64,000 nucleotides of DNA from Cruoricaptor ignavus (GCF_900141665.1 NZ_FQYI01000011.1:1-64000), one strand, 5' to 3'. Shown: positions 1 through 7,633, counted from the stretch's first letter. The notes: generated by a model from the letters alone, not told the origin. Translations and numbers: made by a program.

Positions 1-540
1 CTATCTCGTTCCTCCAGAAGCAGGATTTGCAAGGATGTAGATTATGCTTATCCCAACAAAGGATTTTGTGCTTCGCAGAACCTGCATTTCTATGGATATA
101 AACTACATGCTGTCTGTTCCATTTCTGGGGTTTTTCAGAGTTTTGATATTTCTCCTGCATCCGTTCACGACATCCACTACTTGCAAGATATAAAACTCCA
201 AATGTCTGACTGTGTGTTGCTTGGGGACAAAGGCTATTTGTCCCAAACCATCCAGTTAGACTTATTCAATGAGGTAAATATAGAATTAGAAACTCCTAAA
301 AGGAGAAATCAAAAAGACTACAAGCCACAGTTTTATCAATTCAAAAAATATCGGAAAAGAATCGAAACGTTATTTTCCCAACTTTGTGACCAATTTATGA
401 TTAGAAGGAACTATGCCAAAACTTTTCAAGGTTTTAAAACCAGAATTTTGGCTAAAATTGCAACACTAACAACTATTCAATATCTGAATAAATTTCTTTT
501 CGGCAGAAATATAAACAACCTGAAAATAAATCTCGCGTGA
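1..540 (+). CDS. IS982-family transposase, C-terminal part
   Basis: This is the 3' part of a DDE transposase that moves the insertion sequence by cut-and-paste. The first base of the window is already inside the frame, so the N-terminus and first catalytic Asp are missing. The visible 179 residues contain LLGDKGYLS, whose Asp (about visible residue 76) is a candidate second catalytic acid, and KRIETLFSQL, whose Glu (about 122) is a candidate third. A basic tail follows. IS982 members such as ISRa1 are common in Riemerella and Chryseobacterium, which fits the host. The family call rests on motif context; a comparison with ISfinder entries would settle it. Confidence 0.8.
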   Translation, partial: LSRSSRSRICKDVDYAYPNKGFCASQNLHFYGYKLHAVCSISGVFQSFDISPASVHDIHYLQDIKLQMSDCVLLGDKGYLSQTIQLDLFNEVNIELETPKRRNQKDYKPQFYQFKKYRKRIETLFSQLCDQFMIRRNYAKTFQGFKTRILAKIATLTTIQYLNKFLFGRNINNLKINLA

Positions 541-556
541 TAATGCACTACGGGTT
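1..556 (+). mobile_element. IS982-family insertion sequence, 3' part only
   Basis: Only the right-hand part of the element is in the window. The transposase frame is already open at base 1. After its stop codon, TAATGCACTACGGGTT (541-556) looks like the terminal inverted repeat; IS982-type ends usually read ACCC...TAGTGCATTA in the opposite sense. The following DNA is a headless DUF2007 gene, so the element ends at or very near 556. The left end and target duplication cannot be checked here. Confidence 0.75.
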
Positions 557-785
557 AAAACAACTAAAGTTTCAGTATTTGAAAGCGAAGTACCGCAGGA
601 AATACAGCTGGTAAAATCTAAACTGGCCGATGCCGGTATTGAAAACACGGTCGAAAATAAATAAATATATGACCTTCACCAGGACGCCGACGGCGAATAC
701 TTTGAAAATAATGGTAAGCCTCGAAGATGAAAAAAAGGCATTTGAAATCATTGATGCCTGGCTTCAAAAATCGGATAATGTTTAA
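557..785 (+). pseudogene. DUF2007 (putative signal-transducing) gene, headless and frameshifted
   Basis: The DNA right after the insertion sequence encodes KVSVFESEVPQEIQ through ADAGIENTVENK in one frame, then hits a TAA. The match resumes in another frame as MTFTRTPTANTLKIMV and ends in AFEIIDAWLQKSDNV. Together these read as a normal small DUF2007 protein of roughly 75 residues. The start codon is gone, apparently removed by the insertion. The frame break lies in a run of AAAT units at about 654-667; deleting one 4-base unit restores the frame, so slipped-strand duplication is the likely cause. The gene is therefore dead twice over. Confidence 0.7.
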
Positions 786-823
786 CCCAAAACAATCTCA
801 TAATTTTAAATTTTACTACTTTG

Positions 824-855
824 ACCGGAACATTTGGGGTTCCGGTTTTTTTTTT
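824..855 (+). terminator. Rho-independent terminator
   Basis: ACCGGAAC (824-831) pairs perfectly with GTTCCGGT (839-846) around a 7-base loop, followed by a run of ten T. It ends the DUF2007 transcription unit. It also shows that the efflux gene downstream cannot start as early as 821. Confidence 0.85.
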
Positions 856-925
856 GAAATTTGTCAAAGGAATTTATTTGCAGCGGTCGCAAATTTGCAC
901 GTTCAATTTTACAAACAAACAGAAA

Positions 926-2332
926 ATGAAAACTATACACAAATTCCTTATGGGCGCAGCTTTTTCGTTGCCGCTCACGCTTTATGCGCAGCAGGCACCT
1001 ACGCTGCAGGAACTCATCAGCAGTGCGCTGCAGAATAATGAAACGCTGAACCAGCAGGTTTTAGAAAATAAGTATACGAAACTCGACGACGAAAAACTGA
1101 ATGATGTGTTTCTCCCAAAAGTGGAGATTACCGGGAAAACAGGTTACATGTACACCTCGGCGCATATCAATTCACCGGAAATTAAAGTTCCGGCAGTTCC
1201 ACCGGTTTTTCCGGGAGCGGTGGTGCCTGAAGGACAACTGAGCAATACATTCAATATTTCCGGTCTTTCTGCCTCTGCAAAAGCCGAAGCCAGTATGGTG
1301 ATTTATTCCGGCGGAAAGGTGAAATATCTGAAGGAAGCCAACCGCGAGAAAAATCTTTCGGAAGAAGTGATGATGCAGAAAACCAAGGACGACGTCATCA
1401 CCGAAATTTCCAAAGCATACGACCAATTGTCGCTGGTTTACGAATCCAAAAAAGTTCTCGATCAGTCCAAAAAACGTTTGGAAATCAATAAAAAAACGGC
1501 CGACAAAGCCTTGGGTTACGGTCTGATTACGCCTTACGACCACAAAAAAATCGAACTTGCACAGGCCACTTTGGATTCTAAAATGGTGGAATATGAAGGT
1601 AAAAAGGATCTTCTGATCACTCAGATCCATCTGTTGACCGGCATTGAAAGGGAGCGTATTGCCCTGATTGAACACGATCTTCAGCCGATAAACTACGAAG
1701 TTCTGAACGAATCCGTAGAAAACAGGGCAGAGGTGAAAGCGCTTCAACACGGCATTAACGCGACAGATTATAAAATTAAAGCCGAAGAGAGATGGTGGGT
1801 TCCGAAAGTGCAGGCGCAAACTTCGCTGTCGTATTTCGGGCTTTACAACAACCGCATTTCAACCTCGGATGAAATTTTTCCCGGCACTGGAAAAAAACTC
1901 GATTTGCATCCCAGTGCCATAAACGTATTTCCCATGTTTACCGCAGGAATTGGCTTCAAATGGGAGGTTTTCGACGGTAATGAAGGCAAACACGCCATCG
2001 AAAAAGCCAAAATAGATAAAGAAATTCTGGAGAGCAAACAGAAAGACGCAATTAAAAAATTGAACTTAAATCTCGCCAACAACCAAACCAATTACAACAT
2101 CGCGAACGCACAAATCAAACTGAAAGAAAAGGCAAGACAAATCGCCGCCAAAGGTTTGGAACAGGTGGAAAAGGAATTCAGATACGGCACCAAAACCTCC
2201 GCCGCGCTTATCGAAGCAGAAACGGATTTACAGAATGCCGAACTGGAACTGCAGACCGCGATTTTCAATCAGAGAGTTTCCGCTATTGAACTGATGAAAT
2301 CTACCCAAAACCTTAATCCTGAAAATCTTTAA
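926..2332 (+). CDS. TolC-family outer membrane efflux protein
   Basis: Outer membrane channel of a tripartite exporter, 468 residues. The start at 926 (MKTIHKFLMG) is chosen because it begins a clean signal peptide ending near LTLYAQQ; longer frames run back into the terminator at 824-855. Typical TolC features follow: two long helical, Gln/Lys/Glu-rich repeats (roughly residues 30-240 and 250-460) and the periplasmic-helix motif GTKTSAALIEAETDLQNAELE near the end, cut here into family-typical pieces. The HlyD-like adaptor and ABC-2 permease genes follow in the same direction with short gaps, so this is the first gene of an export operon. The substrate is unknown. Confidence 0.9.
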   Translation: MKTIHKFLMGAAFSLPLTLYAQQAPTLQELISSALQNNETLNQQVLENKYTKLDDEKLNDVFLPKVEITGKTGYMYTSAHINSPEIKVPAVPPVFPGAVVPEGQLSNTFNISGLSASAKAEASMVIYSGGKVKYLKEANREKNLSEEVMMQKTKDDVITEISKAYDQLSLVYESKKVLDQSKKRLEINKKTADKALGYGLITPYDHKKIELAQATLDSKMVEYEGKKDLLITQIHLLTGIERERIALIEHDLQPINYEVLNESVENRAEVKALQHGINATDYKIKAEERWWVPKVQAQTSLSYFGLYNNRISTSDEIFPGTGKKLDLHPSAINVFPMFTAGIGFKWEVFDGNEGKHAIEKAKIDKEILESKQKDAIKKLNLNLANNQTNYNIANAQIKLKEKARQIAAKGLEQVEKEFRYGTKTSAALIEAETDLQNAELELQTAIFNQRVSAIELMKSTQNLNPENL

Positions 2333-2366
2333 TTATTAAAAAAAAATTAAAAAACAAGCAAACGAA

Positions 2367-3323
2367 ATGAAATCTACATCAAAAATACTTTCTGTTCTTA
2401 CCCTGTTAACTTTAGTTAATTGCAACCAAAAGCCCACAGAACGTGCCATTGAAGGTAAAACGAGAAAAGAACTCGTTACTTTTTCACCAAAAGTAACCGG
2501 GCGAATCCTGGAAATTTATGTGGAAGAAGGGCAAACTGTAAAAGCCGGTGATACGCTGGCAAAGCTAGATGTACCTGAAGTTTCCGCAAAAATTGCACAG
2601 GCAAAGGGGGCGACTTCCGCAGCCAGGGCACAGGCTCAAATGGCAAGAAACGGTGCTACCGCCGACCAGTTGCGACAGTTGAGAGCCAAACAAAAAGGGC
2701 TGCAGGAGCAGTACCAGTATGCGCAGAAAGCCTACAACAGGGCTAGAAATATGTACCGTGACAGCGTGCTTTCGCCACAAAATTATGATGAAGCCTTTGC
2801 GAAATACCAGGGCGCCAAAGCACAGTTGGACGCTGCAAATGCCGAACTTCGCGATGTGCAGATCGGTACGCGATACGAAAAAATAGAAATGGCGGAAGGA
2901 CAGGCTAATCAGGCGATGGGTGCGCTGCAGGAAGCGAATGTGGCTTATTCTGAAAGATATGTGATCGCTACAAACGATATGGAAATCGAAACCATTTCTT
3001 TGAACAAAGGCGAACTCGCGACTGCCGGTTTTGCGCTCTTTTCAGGCTATATTCCGGACACGACTTATTTCAGATTCACCGTTCCGGAAAGTAAAATTTC
3101 ATCTTATCAAAAAGGGAAAACCGTAAAAGTGGTGGTGAATTACAACCAAAAAGAAATTACCGGCCGCATCGTTTCCATCAAACAACTGGCAAGATACGCC
3201 GATATCACGGCGGCTTTTCCGGATTATAATCCTGAAGATGCGGTTTATGAGATTAAAGTGATTCCAGACAATCGGGCCCAGTTGGGCAATATTCTGGTGA
3301 ACTCCAATGTGGTTTTAAAATAA
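2367..3323 (+). CDS. HlyD/MFP-family periplasmic adaptor, probable lipoprotein
   Basis: Membrane fusion protein, 318 residues, that should link the inner-membrane permease to the TolC channel. A hydrophobic leader ends in LVNC, so Cys19 may be lipidated, although Asn at -1 is unusual. Residues 40-70 form the first half of the biotinyl-lipoyl domain (TGRILEIYVEEGQTVKAGD). Residues 75-200 are a long Ala/Gln-rich coiled-coil hairpin. The second half-lipoyl and beta-barrel regions follow (ETISLNKGELATAGF, VKVVVNYNQKEITGRI). It starts 34 bases after the TolC-like gene and 25 bases before the permease, consistent with one mRNA. Confidence 0.88.
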   Translation: MKSTSKILSVLTLLTLVNCNQKPTERAIEGKTRKELVTFSPKVTGRILEIYVEEGQTVKAGDTLAKLDVPEVSAKIAQAKGATSAARAQAQMARNGATADQLRQLRAKQKGLQEQYQYAQKAYNRARNMYRDSVLSPQNYDEAFAKYQGAKAQLDAANAELRDVQIGTRYEKIEMAEGQANQAMGALQEANVAYSERYVIATNDMEIETISLNKGELATAGFALFSGYIPDTTYFRFTVPESKISSYQKGKTVKVVVNYNQKEITGRIVSIKQLARYADITAAFPDYNPEDAVYEIKVIPDNRAQLGNILVNSNVVLK

Positions 3324-3348
3324 GTGACGGAATTTTTATTCTATTAAA

Positions 3349-4602
3349 ATGAAACAGTTAAGATACTTACTGAAAAGAGAATTTCGGCTCTTTTTTACCA
3401 ATAAAACCATGCTATCGGTGTTCTTTATGGCGCCGGCATTCTACGCATTGCTTATTGGGTTCACTTATAAAGAAGGTAAGGTTGAAAATATTCCGGTAAT
3501 CCTCATCAACCACGATAAAACACCTCTTTCCGACCAGGTAACCCAAATGTTTGAGGACAACCACACCATCAAAGTCCTGAATTATATCGATGAGTCGGCT
3601 CCCCTGAAAGACGAGGTCATCAAGACCGAAGCTGCGGCTGTTGTCATCATTCCGGAGCGGTTTGAAGCGCTGATGCTCCAGAAAAAATATCCGGAAATTA
3701 CGGTTTACATCAACACGTCCAATGTCCTCACCGCGAATTTTGCTTCGAAAGCGATTCAGCAGATCTTGGGAACATTTTCGGCAGGTGCAGAGATCCAGGC
3801 GCTGCAGAAAAAAGGCATGAATGCAGAAATTGCGAAAACCCAGTACGAACCGTTTAAAGCCAATTACATCACGCTATTCAACACCACGAGTAATTACCTG
3901 ATTTTTATGTGGCCTCCGATGATGGCGGTGGTACTGCAGCAGGTCATTTTGATGGCAATGGCCGTAACTTTTGCCGAGGAGTTCAAGCGCGACAGTTTTA
4001 AACGTGATTTTGTCGGTAAACACAAATATGCGGTGCTGGTGATGGCTATAAAATGCCTTCCGGTGTGGATTTTCGCCAATTTCAACATCCTGTTTTTCTA
4101 CCTGTGCAGCCTTTATTTTAAAATTCCGTCACCGGTAAATGTGCCCAACTTCTTCCTTCTGACCGCAATTTTCGTGCTGGCATCAACCAATTTGGGCGTG
4201 CTGTTCAGTATTTTGGTTCCTGATGCGCTGAAGGCGACACAATATCTGATGGTGATTGCTTCTCCGGCGTTCATTGTAAGTGGATTTACGTGGCCAACAT
4301 CGGCGATGCCTCAGTTTGTGCAGTATTTCAATTCCATTATTCCCTTGACTCCTTATCTGGAGGCATTGAAAATCATGGTTGTGGGGCGTGGTTCAGATTA
4401 TTTAACCCAAAAATACTTCATCCATCTTTTAATTTTGGCGTTAGTGTATTTTGTATTAGGCTGGATTGCGCTTAAAATTAAAATCAATTCACTTTACAAA
4501 AAGTACCATATTTCAGAAGATGATGAAAGCGATGATTTCGATGAAATTACAGAATCAGAAAATAACCTCAAAGAAAACGGCTCAACACCGCAAGAAATAT
4601 AA
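3349..4602 (+). CDS. ABC-2 type transporter permease
   Basis: Inner-membrane permease of 417 residues in the YhgE/ABC2_membrane_3 style. It has one N-terminal membrane helix (about 20-38), a large extracytoplasmic domain (about 45-180), and then five to six membrane helices (about 185-385). The tail is strongly acidic (DDESDDFDEITESE) and presumably cytoplasmic. It completes a TolC-HlyD-permease operon and is followed by a strong terminator. No ATP-binding subunit is encoded beside it: there is no Walker A motif between 900 and 4600. Either the ATPase is encoded elsewhere or the protein works without one. Confidence 0.85.
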   Translation: MKQLRYLLKREFRLFFTNKTMLSVFFMAPAFYALLIGFTYKEGKVENIPVILINHDKTPLSDQVTQMFEDNHTIKVLNYIDESAPLKDEVIKTEAAAVVIIPERFEALMLQKKYPEITVYINTSNVLTANFASKAIQQILGTFSAGAEIQALQKKGMNAEIAKTQYEPFKANYITLFNTTSNYLIFMWPPMMAVVLQQVILMAMAVTFAEEFKRDSFKRDFVGKHKYAVLVMAIKCLPVWIFANFNILFFYLCSLYFKIPSPVNVPNFFLLTAIFVLASTNLGVLFSILVPDALKATQYLMVIASPAFIVSGFTWPTSAMPQFVQYFNSIIPLTPYLEALKIMVVGRGSDYLTQKYFIHLLILALVYFVLGWIALKIKINSLYKKYHISEDDESDDFDEITESENNLKENGSTPQEI

Positions 4603-4632
4603 AGTTTTCATTTCTTTATAGTTTGTTTGTTC

Positions 4633-4663
4633 GTCCGGGAAGCAATTTCCCGGACTTTTTTTT
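4633..4663 (+). terminator. Rho-independent terminator of the efflux operon
   Basis: GTCCGGGAA (4633-4641) pairs perfectly with TTCCCGGAC (4647-4655), loop of 5, then eight T. It directly follows the permease stop codon. Confidence 0.92.
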
Positions 4664-4856
4664 AGTTTTTGAAAGGATGTAGGAAAGAAATGTAATCTAA
4701 ATTCTCTCCAAGTAATTTGAGATAGGTATTTAACCTCATAAGCGACCTATTATTTCGGTTGTTTCGCCTCTTAATAAGTGGATCTCCCTGTCTTGCTTCT
4801 TTGGTTTTATCGATTCTTTTTTTTAATTTTTTATTGAAACCTAATGTCGAGCTCAT
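4662..4856 (-). CDS. Small basic protein of unknown function
   Basis: A 64-residue basic protein rich in Lys, Arg and Asn (for example KLKKRIDKTKEARQGD and IKRRNNRNNRSLMRLN). The start at 4856 (MSSTLGF) is preferred because it falls 16 bases after the stop of the upstream HTH gene; a longer frame would overlap that gene. I recognise no family. The position downstream of a regulator, facing a toxin-antitoxin-like pair, suggests it belongs to the same accessory locus. The coding status is uncertain and conservation would decide it. Confidence 0.4.
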   Translation of the reverse strand: MSSTLGFNKKLKKRIDKTKEARQGDPLIKRRNNRNNRSLMRLNTYLKLLGENLDYISFLHPFKN

Positions 4857-4872
4857 AAGTAAAAGATTTATT

Positions 4873-5106
4873 TTAATTTTTTTTAGTTTCCTCCTCAAAC
4901 GCAAACAGCTTCATTATATCAATGTTTAGAGCTTGGGCAATTCGATAGATATTTTGCAGAGTTATATTTTTCTCTCCGCGTTCAATCATTCCGATATAAG
5001 TACGATGCAAATCTGCTTTATCCGCCAAATCTTCTTGCGACAGCCCTTCGGTTTTTCGCAATTCCCTAACTCTGCTGCCAAACTGAATTAATATTTCACT
5101 TCTCAT
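4873..5106 (-). CDS. XRE-family helix-turn-helix regulator
   Basis: A 77-residue DNA-binding protein of the HTH_3/Cro-CI type. It reads RVRELRKTEGLSQEDLADKA (helices 1-2), then HRTYIGMIERGEKNITLQ (recognition helix and turn), then IYRIAQALNIDIMKLF. The size and the HRTYIGMIERGEKN segment are typical of restriction-modification controller proteins and small toxin-antitoxin regulators. The start at 5106 (MRSEILIQFG) is chosen because a -7 element lies 18 bases upstream at 5125-5132; the longer alternative at 5151 would begin upstream of that promoter. It is divergent from the Panacea gene and probably regulates the shared intergenic region. Confidence 0.85.
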   Translation of the reverse strand: MRSEILIQFGSRVRELRKTEGLSQEDLADKADLHRTYIGMIERGEKNITLQNIYRIAQALNIDIMKLFAFEEETKKN

Positions 5107-5124
5107 TCTGCTAACTTGAGTATT

Positions 5125-5132
5125 CAAATCTA
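5125..5132 (-). promoter_or_regulatory. Bacteroidota -7 promoter element for the HTH gene
   Basis: Read on the minus strand this is TAGATTTG, a full match to TAnnTTTG, 18 bases before the preferred start codon of the regulator. Confidence 0.55.
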
Positions 5133-5159
5133 CAATCAAAAGCATTGGCAAATCAACAT

Positions 5160-5171
5160 ACTATAGTTAGC
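5160..5171. promoter_or_regulatory. Candidate operator between divergent genes
   Basis: ACTATAGT (5160-5167) is a perfect 8-base palindrome running into GTTAGC (5166-5171). The reverse complement of that hexamer, GCTAAC, occurs at 5110-5115. Controller proteins of this size often bind short ACT...AGT palindromes. Binding is inferred only from position between the two divergent genes. Confidence 0.35.
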
Positions 5172-5193
5172 AATTTAATATTTACAAAATTTT

Positions 5194-5201
5194 TATCTTT
5201 G
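5194..5201 (+). promoter_or_regulatory. Bacteroidota -7 promoter element for the Panacea locus
   Basis: TATCTTTG, a full match to TAnnTTTG, ends 10 bases before the ATG at 5212. The DNA upstream is AT-rich, and the -33 element is not clear. Confidence 0.6.
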
Positions 5202-5211
5202 CAAAATAATT

Positions 5212-5829
5212 ATGTCAATACAGGTCAATAACATTAAGGTTGGTAATACGTTAATTTATTTAAGAAATAGATTACCAGAACTGTATTTAACTAAGGCTCT
5301 TAAACTTCTGTATATTCTTGACGAAACTTCTATTAAAGAAACTGGAGTACCTTTCACTTGGATGGACTACAAGGCTTGGAAGATGGGACCAGTGCCTAGT
5401 GAATTATATGATGAATTACAGTATAAAATCCCGGCAGGCGAAAGTGATAGTGTTTTATCAAAATTTGTTGATGTAAAGAAAATTTCTGCGCCACCTCACT
5501 ATGAATCAGATCTCCTTTATCCAATTGAAAGTGTTAGCGAGTTTTGTGATGATGAATTTTCAGATTACGAGATAGAATTAATGGATAGGATTCTTAATGA
5601 ATATGGTGATAAATCCGCTTCTGATATTATACGGATGCTTCACGAAAAAGGTTCCTTATGGGATAAAGTTGTGCAGGATAATAATTTGGAATATCAATTT
5701 CGTTTAATGCAGAATAAGAGCAATTTTACAATTCCTTTCACTGACCTGCTTAAAGATGACGAATTAAAACAGATGGCTTACGCATCGGCTTTTGATTCAA
5801 ATGATATTTTTTCAGAATTTTCTATATAA
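5212..5829 (+). CDS. Panacea (DUF4065) domain protein, probable antitoxin
   Basis: A 205-residue protein whose N-terminal half carries the Panacea/SocA (DUF4065) signature. It reads KALKLLYILDETSIKETGVP (about residues 27-46), then MDYKAWKMGPVPSELYDEL, where MGPVP is the hallmark turn. Panacea domains are known as versatile antitoxins that neutralise unrelated toxins encoded next to them. The downstream gene starts only 2 bases after this stop codon, so the two are almost certainly translationally coupled. Residues 100-205 are a less conserved acidic extension. The antitoxin role is inferred from domain and gene order. Confidence 0.8.
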   Translation: MSIQVNNIKVGNTLIYLRNRLPELYLTKALKLLYILDETSIKETGVPFTWMDYKAWKMGPVPSELYDELQYKIPAGESDSVLSKFVDVKKISAPPHYESDLLYPIESVSEFCDDEFSDYEIELMDRILNEYGDKSASDIIRMLHEKGSLWDKVVQDNNLEYQFRLMQNKSNFTIPFTDLLKDDELKQMAYASAFDSNDIFSEFSI

Positions 5830-5831
5830 AA

Positions 5832-6284
5832 GTGTTTACACCTGGAAGTATCTATTTTATTAAAAAGTATGAATATGAAGATGGTGGTGCTCCTTCTGAT
5901 AAATTGTTAATCGTCGTCTGCATTGATTCTGAAAATTCTTTGATTTTAAGGGCTCTTACTACTTCACAACAGAAGGTTCCTGATTCAATGTTAAATCACG
6001 GTTGTACCACCAATGATATTTTTTCTTTTTATCTTTTCTTAGGAAACAGAATTGTTGGTGTTGATAAAGATGGTAATGATTTTTCCTTCGATCTTAATAC
6101 TTTTGTTTTTTTTAGAGACAATGTTAAAATTATTCCATATGCAAAAATTTTAAATTACTATCCCGATAGAATAAATTTACTTGCTACACTAAAGAATGAC
6201 GAATTGAAAAGATTTTTGAAATGTATCACTTCAAGTAAATTATTAGGTCGAAAAGAAAAAAAATTCCTCTTAGAACATAAATAG
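5832..6284 (+). CDS. Uncharacterised protein, candidate toxin partner of the Panacea protein
   Basis: A 150-residue protein starting with GTG at 5832, 2 bases after the Panacea stop. I do not recognise a named family with certainty. The N-terminus (FTPGSIYFIKKYEYEDGG, then DKLLIVVCIDSENSLILRAL) has the beta-strand rhythm of MazF/PemK-type SH3-like barrels: a Gly-x-Ile strand, an acidic loop, a hydrophobic strand, and a downstream strand with a Thr/Ser cluster. The classical MazF RPV motif is absent. The C-terminus is lysine-rich (LLGRKEKKFLLEHK). Toxicity is inferred only from pairing with a Panacea domain. It could also be a cargo-specific partner without toxin activity. Confidence 0.6.
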   Translation: MFTPGSIYFIKKYEYEDGGAPSDKLLIVVCIDSENSLILRALTTSQQKVPDSMLNHGCTTNDIFSFYLFLGNRIVGVDKDGNDFSFDLNTFVFFRDNVKIIPYAKILNYYPDRINLLATLKNDELKRFLKCITSSKLLGRKEKKFLLEHK

Positions 6285-6303
6285 CCTCACTGCCACAGTC
6301 AAG

Positions 6304-6402
6304 TAACATAATCGAAATTATAGAAATTGTCCACCGGCAAACGGCCGTTTCCGCTAGGCTACATCGTCAGCCAGCCTATTCCTATAATTTGGGATTATGT
6401 TA
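6304..6402. other. Structured element: long imperfect inverted repeat enclosing two inner hairpins
   Basis: The outer arms are TAACATAATC(G)AAATTATAG (6304-6323) and CTATAATTT(GG)GATTATGTTA (6382-6402). They pair over 19 positions, with a G facing GG as the only irregularity. Inside lie a perfect 12-base palindrome AAACGGCCGTTT (6339-6350) and a hairpin TAGGCT (6355-6360) / AGCCTA (6373-6378). The fold is a three-way junction. The right arm runs into GTTAAAT (6399-6405), which matches the GTTRRRY core of integron attC sites; the left core (AAGTAAC) fits only in its last three bases. No integrase or transposase gene is near. It could be a recombination site, a transposon end or a structured RNA. 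Confidence 0.6.
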
Positions 6403-6405
6403 AAT

Positions 6406-7633
6406 ACTTTCCCACCATTCGGGCGCAGCCCTCATTCCTCATCCGCCTTGCCATCGCTAATTTCCCACCCACCCATTTCAGCGGTTGCGGAAAAAATGCC
6501 GTGCTGAATACTGATTTTTTCGGTGGCTTACAGCTGCTATTCCGCAGGGGAGTGCGGTCTTGCATCCTCCGGTGCCGATAGCCTTCACAGCAGTTCCGGC
6601 TTCCGCCACTCAGCCACCTATTTTTCAGCGGACATCCCGGCATTTTTTCCGCGGATTTTTTGTCCCGCTTTATCGTAGCACCTCTTAATTTCCCACCCAC
6701 CCATTCCAGCGGAGCTCTTTCAGGCTGCTGTTCTTTTCTATTTCCCTTCGTGCTGCGCCAGGTTTCTTCGGTGCATCAGAATTTTAGTGGTCTGATGCGG
6801 TTTCTGCACCTCATCCACCAGCCTCGCACACGCGCATACCAGCCTTCCTTGCTTCCGTCGCTAAATATCGGTCAGGCAGTCAGGCATCCTTTTTTTTCAG
6901 CGGCTAAAGGTTTGTTTTGTTGGTCTGCCGGCCGCCTTACCGCTACCGCTCCATTCGCTGCATCAGGCAGCTATTTTTCCCTCCGCCGTTTTTGGTCAGC
7001 AGCCTTCTTTCGCGGATTTATTTACCCTCTCATTTTAGCACCACACTATATACTTTTTCCTTTCGCCTTTTTCCTTTTGACTTGGCTCTTGGCTCTTATA
7101 TCTAATATCTGAAATCTAATTTCGGTTTCCCACCCACCCGTTTATAGGTGCGCGGTTATGCTGCTCCCTGATAGTATCGCGGCGCTATCGGTGCAGCACT
7201 ACACGCCGGTGTAGGTCTGCACCTGGTGTGCCGTATGCCTTCACAGCAGTTTAGGCAGCCGCCACACCGCCAGCCGCTAAAGTCAGCGGTGCAGCATTCA
7301 CCGCGCGCCATTTTTGTCCCACTGTTTTTTCCCAACTTGTTCCCAACCTTCTTTTTCAGCGGAAGTCTAAAATTCAAAAAAAGGAAAGCAATTTAGACGG
7401 TTCCCTTTTTCCTTTCCTTCCGTGCTGTAAAGGTCAAGCCCTCCGGGTTTTTCAATAAAATCTGCATCCTGCGGATAGTATTTTTCAAAAAAACCTTGAC
7501 AGCACTTCCCACACCGTCTGAAAATTGGCTTTCTTTTTTCTTTTTTTTCCGTTTTTTTCTTTTTTCTTTTGAAAAATTTTCGCCTTCCGCACAAAAATTT
7601 CCCAAAAACCAACCGCCAGCTTTAATTTTGCCC
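6406..7633. repeat. Gene-free region of diverged direct repeats
   Basis: About 1.2 kb without a credible gene. TTTCCCACCCACCC recurs at 6461, 6689 and 7126. GCCTTCACAGCAGTT recurs at 6581 and 7238, with a weaker copy (CCTTGACAGCAC) near 7494. TCAGCGG recurs at several places (about 6626, 6897, 7272, 7350), and TTTTTGTCCC at about 6657 and 7311. The order of these words is kept in at least two units of roughly 230-250 bases, so these are old copies of one larger sequence. Composition is richer in C than neighbouring intergenic DNA. A heptamer microsatellite (about 7054-7098) and a pyrimidine-rich stretch (7530-7580) are embedded in it. Confidence 0.6.

Noticed and set aside
844-900. A -7 promoter for the TolC-like gene (CAAATTTG at 890-897)
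   Set aside because: It matches 7 of 8 positions, but no -33 element is at a normal distance. The evidence is too weak to list.
6327-7112. Several frames of 80-150 codons in the repeat field
   Set aside because: They run through the direct repeats, change frame between units, and show no family, start context or promoter.
6461-7140. G-quadruplex potential of GGGTGGGTGGG on the minus strand
   Set aside because: Each copy has three G-tracts, one short of a standard four-tract quadruplex, and no fourth tract is close.
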